A DNA stretch of 9,587 nt from Candidatus Babeliales bacterium (lineage in GTDB: Bacteria; Babelota; Babeliae; Babelales; JACPOV01): contig JAGVKP010000030.1 in the NCBI GenBank assembly GCA_020050475.1, positions 1 to 9,587 of the forward strand, written 5' to 3'. Below are positions 6,588 through 9,587 of this stretch, piece by piece. The notes under the pieces were generated by a model, which saw only the letters and a list, made by a program, of their open reading frames with translations, was not told the origin of the DNA and made no database searches. Position 1 is the first letter of the stretch. The number at the start of each line of letters is the position of its first letter. The position numbers and the translations under genes were made by a program.

Positions 6588-8300
6588 TCAACACTTATAC
6601 TTTTTTTCTAACGTATCAATCATTTCCTGCAGGCACCGATATTCTAACGGATTTTCCTGAACTATTTTTTTGCAAACATCAAGAGCATCGCAAAGAGGCA
6701 TTTTCCCAAAATGGATAATACGTTTTCCATCTTTAACCTCAATCGGATAACCTAAACTATCGTGTACATCAAGAGCATCATTAAGCAGTTCTGTATAACA
6801 AAGACGATCGATAAATTTACTGTGTTTCTCACTTAGAGGACAAAGAACATATAGTTCTCTGTCACCTCTCTCATTAGAAATTTCAGCTAAAGTTAGTTCC
6901 AAAACTTTAGTGATCAGTTCATCAGCGGAATAATAAAAATAAAACTCTTCACCTTCGCGTTTCAACCATTTGGCTTGCTCCTCATCTTTTTTTTCGATTA
7001 CATTATTGAATCGATCGAAGATCTGATCAGTAATTTCATCATAAAGCATGCCAAAAACGCGATAATCTAACAAACAGTCACCATTATTAAGCGCAATAAT
7101 ATGGTTTCCTGGCTCAAATCCATATTTTTTGAGCACTTCTCGTAATAGATTTTCCTTAATTTTTGAGGAAAAATACAATGGCACCCCAAATTCTAACACT
7201 TTAAGATTGGCTGCGATATGTCGATCTATTTCACTTTTTTGTCTAAGCTCAATCTTACCCTCATTAATGTGCCAATTTTTTTGAACAAGAAAATCATTGA
7301 ATATACTGACAGTGCTGTGAGCTAAATAATTAGCAACAAAGCATCCTGAAATAACATCCGGTGTAAATTTTACAAACAACAACGGATTACATTGATGCAA
7401 ATAAGTAATATAATGACGTGCTAACTCACGATATAATCCACATGGCAAAGTCAAAACATATCTTCGAGAAAAGTCGATATCATAAGATGGAACATTCAAA
7501 TATTGCTCATAGGTTAACTTGATTGGCCTCACCTCATTTTTTCTGTAGATACGATAGATAACACTCTCGGGCTTATACAGCTCAAATTTTCGGCCACCTT
7601 GAGCAAGAAGACTACCTTTTTTATCAAGAAATTTATAAAGAAAAATATGAGCAAACAATCGGATAGCCTTATTCTTGAGACTAACCTGAACGAGTGAAAA
7701 TTTATCGCATACATTTTCGGGGTCACGATAGACCAATACCCCCCCAGGCTTAAGTGACCTGAAAGCTTCTTTAAAAAATTTTTCCATTCCATTAAAGCCA
7801 CCCGCATACGATATAATTTCATGGAGAACCGAAGAAGCATTAATTCCATCGAGATAGCTGTCCCCAAATACACTCATATCGATCGCATTGAGTTTTTGCA
7901 ATTTTAATTTTGGTCCTACGGTAGAATTAATATATTGTTTCAACTCTGGGTGCCTGAGCGGAAGCGCATTTAAAATGCTTTCATCAATATCAGAAGCAAT
8001 CAGCAGCGTTTGAGCGTCAGACGGAATTTGTGATAGCATTTGTGCTATGGGATCTCCACCAGTGCCAATTTCCAGATAGATACCATTCGGTTTTTTTAAG
8101 ATATATGGAAGTATTCCAATTTTTTCTTGTGCATTATAGCGAATGAGGTCTAAATATAAATCAAGTTGTAAATTTTTATGATCTAAAAAATCAAATGCCG
8201 CATTGATTCTATCTCCACCGCTACCAAGATTGATTGCTATGAAACACCATAAAAAAGAACGAAGACTGAACACCTTTAAATTAGGAAAGAAGGTCATCAT
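6588..8300 (-). CDS. SAM-dependent methyltransferase-domain protein with large unrecognised C-terminal region
   Basis: In this 570-residue protein, residues 72-195 look like a class I methyltransferase. The SAM loop is Y-L-E-I-G-T-G-G-D-P (75-84), the acidic residue after strand 2 is D104 in A-S-D-I-D, and the later strands are D-G-I-N-A-S-S-V-L-H-E-I (151-162) and L-K-P-G-G-V-L-V-Y-R-D-P-E (183-195). Residues 196-570 match nothing I know. They are rich in Leu, Lys, Glu and Tyr, with no obvious membrane segments. The first 27 residues (two Met, Lys/Arg, then a hydrophobic stretch at 15-25) weakly resemble an export leader. The ATG at 8300 has AAGG six bases upstream and overlaps the end of the kinase gene by 20 bases, so the two are probably translationally coupled. 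Base composition is distinctly AT-rich compared with metG. The methyl acceptor is unknown. Confidence 0.75.
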   Translation of the reverse strand: MMTFFPNLKVFSLRSFLWCFIAINLGSGGDRINAAFDFLDHKNLQLDLYLDLIRYNAQEKIGILPYILKKPNGIYLEIGTGGDPIAQMLSQIPSDAQTLLIASDIDESILNALPLRHPELKQYINSTVGPKLKLQKLNAIDMSVFGDSYLDGINASSVLHEIISYAGGFNGMEKFFKEAFRSLKPGGVLVYRDPENVCDKFSLVQVSLKNKAIRLFAHIFLYKFLDKKGSLLAQGGRKFELYKPESVIYRIYRKNEVRPIKLTYEQYLNVPSYDIDFSRRYVLTLPCGLYRELARHYITYLHQCNPLLFVKFTPDVISGCFVANYLAHSTVSIFNDFLVQKNWHINEGKIELRQKSEIDRHIAANLKVLEFGVPLYFSSKIKENLLREVLKKYGFEPGNHIIALNNGDCLLDYRVFGMLYDEITDQIFDRFNNVIEKKDEEQAKWLKREGEEFYFYYSADELITKVLELTLAEISNERGDRELYVLCPLSEKHSKFIDRLCYTELLNDALDVHDSLGYPIEVKDGKRIIHFGKMPLCDALDVCKKIVQENPLEYRCLQEMIDTLEKKYKC

Positions 8301-8988
8301 ACTCTGCCTTTAGCTCTTCAAGTGGTTTTTCTGTGTTAATTTCACGAACTTCATAAAATTTATTAGCCATCGCTAAAAGCGGCTGAATATTTCGATGAAA
8401 ATACACAAGCCTTTTCTCAACCACATCTGACGAATCTGCTTTTCGCCTAGATAACTCTGCATAACACTTATCACATTTATTTTCTTTTTTCGGGCTAACC
8501 AGAAAGACATTATAAACCATAGAGCATCCCGAACAGACCACACGACCTTCGATTCGCTGTGCACACGTTTCATCACTAGCCGTTAGCTGTACAAATAAAA
8601 CATCTTTATCCAGCTTCTTTTCACCAAGATATTTATGCAAAAAATTAAATGATGCCTCAGAGCGGGGGAATCCATCAATAATGAATCCTTTTTTATGCTC
8701 AACAATTTCTGCAACATGATCAGAAATAAGCTTGCATACTATATCTTCATCAACATAATCACCCCTATCAACCATCGGTTGGATCTTTTTACCTAATTCC
8801 GTCTGCGCTCTAATTTCTCTCCTAAAAATATCTCCTGGACAAATTTGTATGTACCCATGCTTTTCGACCAGATATTGTGAAAAAGTCCCCTTCCCACTAC
8901 CTGGTGCCGAAATAAGGACAAAATTTTTTATGCATAACACCGAATTTGCGAAAGAAAAAATCAATACAAGAAAAATGCCCCGTATCAT
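8281..8988 (-). CDS. Adenylate kinase-family nucleoside monophosphate kinase with N-terminal leader
   Basis: This 235-residue protein belongs to the adenylate kinase family (NMP + ATP to NDP + ADP). The P-loop is S-A-P-G-S-G-K-G-T (27-35), the NMP-binding part includes G-D-I-F-R (52-56), and D-G-F-P-R is at 105-109. The LID has two Cys pairs, C152/C155 and C172/C175, typical of zinc-binding lids, and R145, R149, R182 and R193 match the usual catalytic arginines. Residues 1-19 (R3, then a hydrophobic run, with A-N-S at 14-16 as a possible cleavage site) form an export-type leader absent from ordinary adenylate kinases. Compared with E. coli Adk from memory, T31 is replaced by P51, Q92 by S113 and D158 by A184, so base specificity or activity may differ. 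GGGG lies nine bases upstream of the ATG. An internal GTG at residue 17 would give a leaderless form but has no ribosome-binding site. For these reasons I do not assign adk. Confidence 0.88.
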   Translation of the reverse strand: MIRGIFLVLIFSFANSVLCIKNFVLISAPGSGKGTFSQYLVEKHGYIQICPGDIFRREIRAQTELGKKIQPMVDRGDYVDEDIVCKLISDHVAEIVEHKKGFIIDGFPRSEASFNFLHKYLGEKKLDKDVLFVQLTASDETCAQRIEGRVVCSGCSMVYNVFLVSPKKENKCDKCYAELSRRKADSSDVVEKRLVYFHRNIQPLLAMANKFYEVREINTEKPLEELKAEYDDLLS

Positions 8989-9043
8989 AGGTAATATTCC
9001 CCATACACCTATCCCAACAGGTCAAGGGACCAGGATAAGTGTA

Positions 9044-9060
9044 ATTTTTAGTGTATATTA
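9044..9060 (-). promoter_or_regulatory. Promoter-like element upstream of the kinase gene, shared with metG
   Basis: Read on the + strand this block matches 5531-5547 in 16 of 17 positions. In the metG copy it contains the -10 TACACT; here the same TACACT lies at 9055-9050. No good -35 is visible at 16-18 bases. A second TACACT occurs at 9043-9038. The block lies between the stop of the 60-residue gene and the kinase ATG, so the kinase gene could have its own promoter in addition to read-through. Confidence 0.4.
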
Positions 9061-9066
9061 TTACGT

Positions 9067-9249
9067 CTATATAAAGCCGCTGCTGTACCACTTCCTTAAA
9101 AGTGCTGATCCAAACCCGATAGCAATCGAAGCATATGCTATTTGATGCGGTGATAAATGAATACCGTATCGATCAATCGCCAATAGCAAAGCAAAAATTC
9201 CGACACCTACTGCCAAGTTAAATTTACGGTTACTTGAAAGAAAAGACAT
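9067..9249 (-). CDS. Small two-helix membrane protein, function unknown
   Basis: The 60-residue product has two hydrophobic segments, near residues 10-25 and 36-51. They are joined by a short polar loop (D26-R-Y-G-I-H-L-S-P-H) and flanked by positive charges (R8, K9 and R52, K53). The charge distribution suggests both ends face the cytoplasm. The start is well supported by AGGA seven bases before the ATG. The gene begins nine bases after the stop of a 58-residue gene, so the two are almost certainly expressed together. I recognise no family. Size and topology are shared by small holins, toxins of toxin-antitoxin pairs and many ordinary membrane subunits, so none of these can be asserted. Confidence 0.65.
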   Translation of the reverse strand: MSFLSSNRKFNLAVGVGIFALLLAIDRYGIHLSPHQIAYASIAIGFGSALLRKWYSSGFI

Positions 9250-9258
9250 ACTCTTATC

Positions 9259-9435
9259 CTATGGAAGTGGCAGCCACAAACCACTACTTTCATATTCTGC
9301 CAACGCGAGATGTATCTCAGCTAATTTTTGCCAGAGCTTTTCATAGTTTGCGATCAAGCCTTTTAGTAGTTCTTTTTCTATACATCGCCTAACAAGTAAT
9401 GATTTACATCTACTCATTTCATTCACATTTACCAT
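9259..9435 (-). CDS. Small helical (coiled-coil-like) protein, function unknown
   Basis: A 58-codon frame runs from ATG at 9435 to TAG at 9259. A stop codon lies just upstream in the same frame, so this ATG is the first possible start. AAGGG six bases before it makes a good ribosome-binding site. A later ATG at 9417 lacks one. Residues about 18-50 are strongly helix-favouring, with hydrophobic residues at coil-like spacing (L23, L24, L27, I28, Y31, L34, W35, L38, I41, L43). The tail is S-S-G-L-W-L-P-L-P. There is no signal peptide or membrane segment. A promoter with a perfect -10 lies about 50 bases upstream, and the two-helix membrane protein gene follows by nine bases. The family is unknown. 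Confidence 0.6.
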   Translation of the reverse strand: MVNVNEMSRCKSLLVRRCIEKELLKGLIANYEKLWQKLAEIHLALAEYESSGLWLPLP

Positions 9436-9489
9436 TCCCAGCCCTTATTTTTGGCCCAGCGGAAAAACACATGTAAACCCAAAGGAACC

Positions 9490-9518
9490 ATTATAAGAGC
9501 CTATCCCTAAATTAGAAA
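9490..9518 (-). promoter_or_regulatory. Promoter for the small-protein pair and possibly the whole right-hand unit
   Basis: On the - strand the -10 is a perfect TATAAT (9495-9490). At a 17-base spacing the -35 position reads TTTCTA (9518-9513), a poor match to TTGACA. Transcription would start near 9483, leaving a leader of about 48 bases before the ATG at 9435. Confidence 0.5.
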
Positions 9519-9536
9519 AAGCAGTGAAAAAAAAGT

Positions 9537-9581
9537 AAAATCTCCTTTTGAAGCCAGATTAAAGCAAAAAAAGGAGATTTT
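9537..9581. terminator. Strong hairpin at the right edge: terminator and/or ribosome-binding-site hairpin
   Basis: The arm aaaatctcctttt (9537-9549) is the exact reverse complement of aaaaggagatttt (9569-9581), a 13-bp perfect stem with a 19-base loop. On the + strand the T-run continues to 9583. On the - strand the stem is followed by AC and then a run of nine T (9535 downwards). T-rich sequence on both sides fits a bidirectional intrinsic terminator, for instance for a - strand gene beyond the window. The loop is longer than usual for a terminator, and the right arm contains a ribosome-binding site. Confidence 0.6.
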
Positions 9582-9587
9582 TTCATG
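9571..9587 (+). promoter_or_regulatory. Perfect Shine-Dalgarno and ATG at the window edge
   Basis: AAGGAG (9571-9576) lies eight bases before ATG (9585-9587), an ideal arrangement for a + strand gene beginning at the edge. Nothing of the coding region is in the window, so the gene itself cannot be confirmed. The AAGGAG is entirely within the right arm of the 9537-9581 hairpin. Confidence 0.4.

Noticed and set aside
7529..7873. 114-codon open frame on the - strand in another frame of the methyltransferase gene
   Set aside because: The overlapping frame carries the methyltransferase motifs, and this one has no domain or ribosome-binding site I can see.
9010..9037. Inverted repeat tatcc/ggata and nested ggtc/gacc upstream of the kinase gene
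   Set aside because: The stems are only four to five pairs and mutually exclusive. They are too weak to call an operator, riboswitch or terminator.

Overview
The window is a 9.6 kb bacterial chromosomal segment carrying nine complete genes plus fragments of a gene at each edge. A lipoprotein-type signal on one product and an export-type leader on another suggest a cell with an envelope compartment outside the cytoplasm. The AT-rich sequence, an adenylate kinase with an N-terminal leader, and several lineage-specific proteins would fit a host-associated lineage such as Dependentiae (TM6). This assignment rests on general resemblance only and is weak. No tRNA, rRNA, CRISPR array, transposase or integrase is visible.

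Left part, + strand (1-1690): the last codons of a protein with a zinc-ribbon-like tail (possibly topoisomerase I), then an FkbM-type methyltransferase six bases later, then a hairpin terminator. A separately promoted gene follows, encoding an unrecognised putative lipoprotein with a Q-M-R-E repeat, a coiled region and a C-terminal Gly/Ala-rich membrane helix. A strong, probably bidirectional hairpin at 1660-1687 closes this side.

Middle, - strand (1689-5565): methionyl-tRNA synthetase (metG), driven by a recognisable promoter at 5537-5565, and a heparinase II/III-family protein whose ATG shares one base with the metG stop codon. The housekeeping gene and the polysaccharide-lyase-like gene are therefore probably co-expressed and translationally coupled.

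Right part, - strand (5598-9518): six closely spaced genes read right to left. They are a 58-residue helical protein, a 60-residue two-helix membrane protein, an adenylate-kinase-family enzyme with an export-type leader and altered nucleotide-pocket residues, a 570-residue protein with an N-terminal SAM-methyltransferase domain and a large unrecognised C-terminal part, an IDI/YfcD-like Nudix hydrolase, and a small integral membrane protein. The kinase and methyltransferase genes overlap by 20 bases and are clearly more AT-rich than metG/heparinase (about 30-33% against 38-60% GC in hand-counted 60-base samples), so this pair may have a different history. A promoter with a perfect TATAAT box precedes the 58-residue gene, and a second promoter-like element, nearly identical to the one at metG, precedes the kinase gene.

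Right edge: a 13-bp perfect hairpin (9537-9581) is followed by ATG as the last three bases. Its right arm contains a perfect AAGGAG ribosome-binding site, so it could be a terminator, a translation-controlling structure for a + strand gene starting at 9585, or both.
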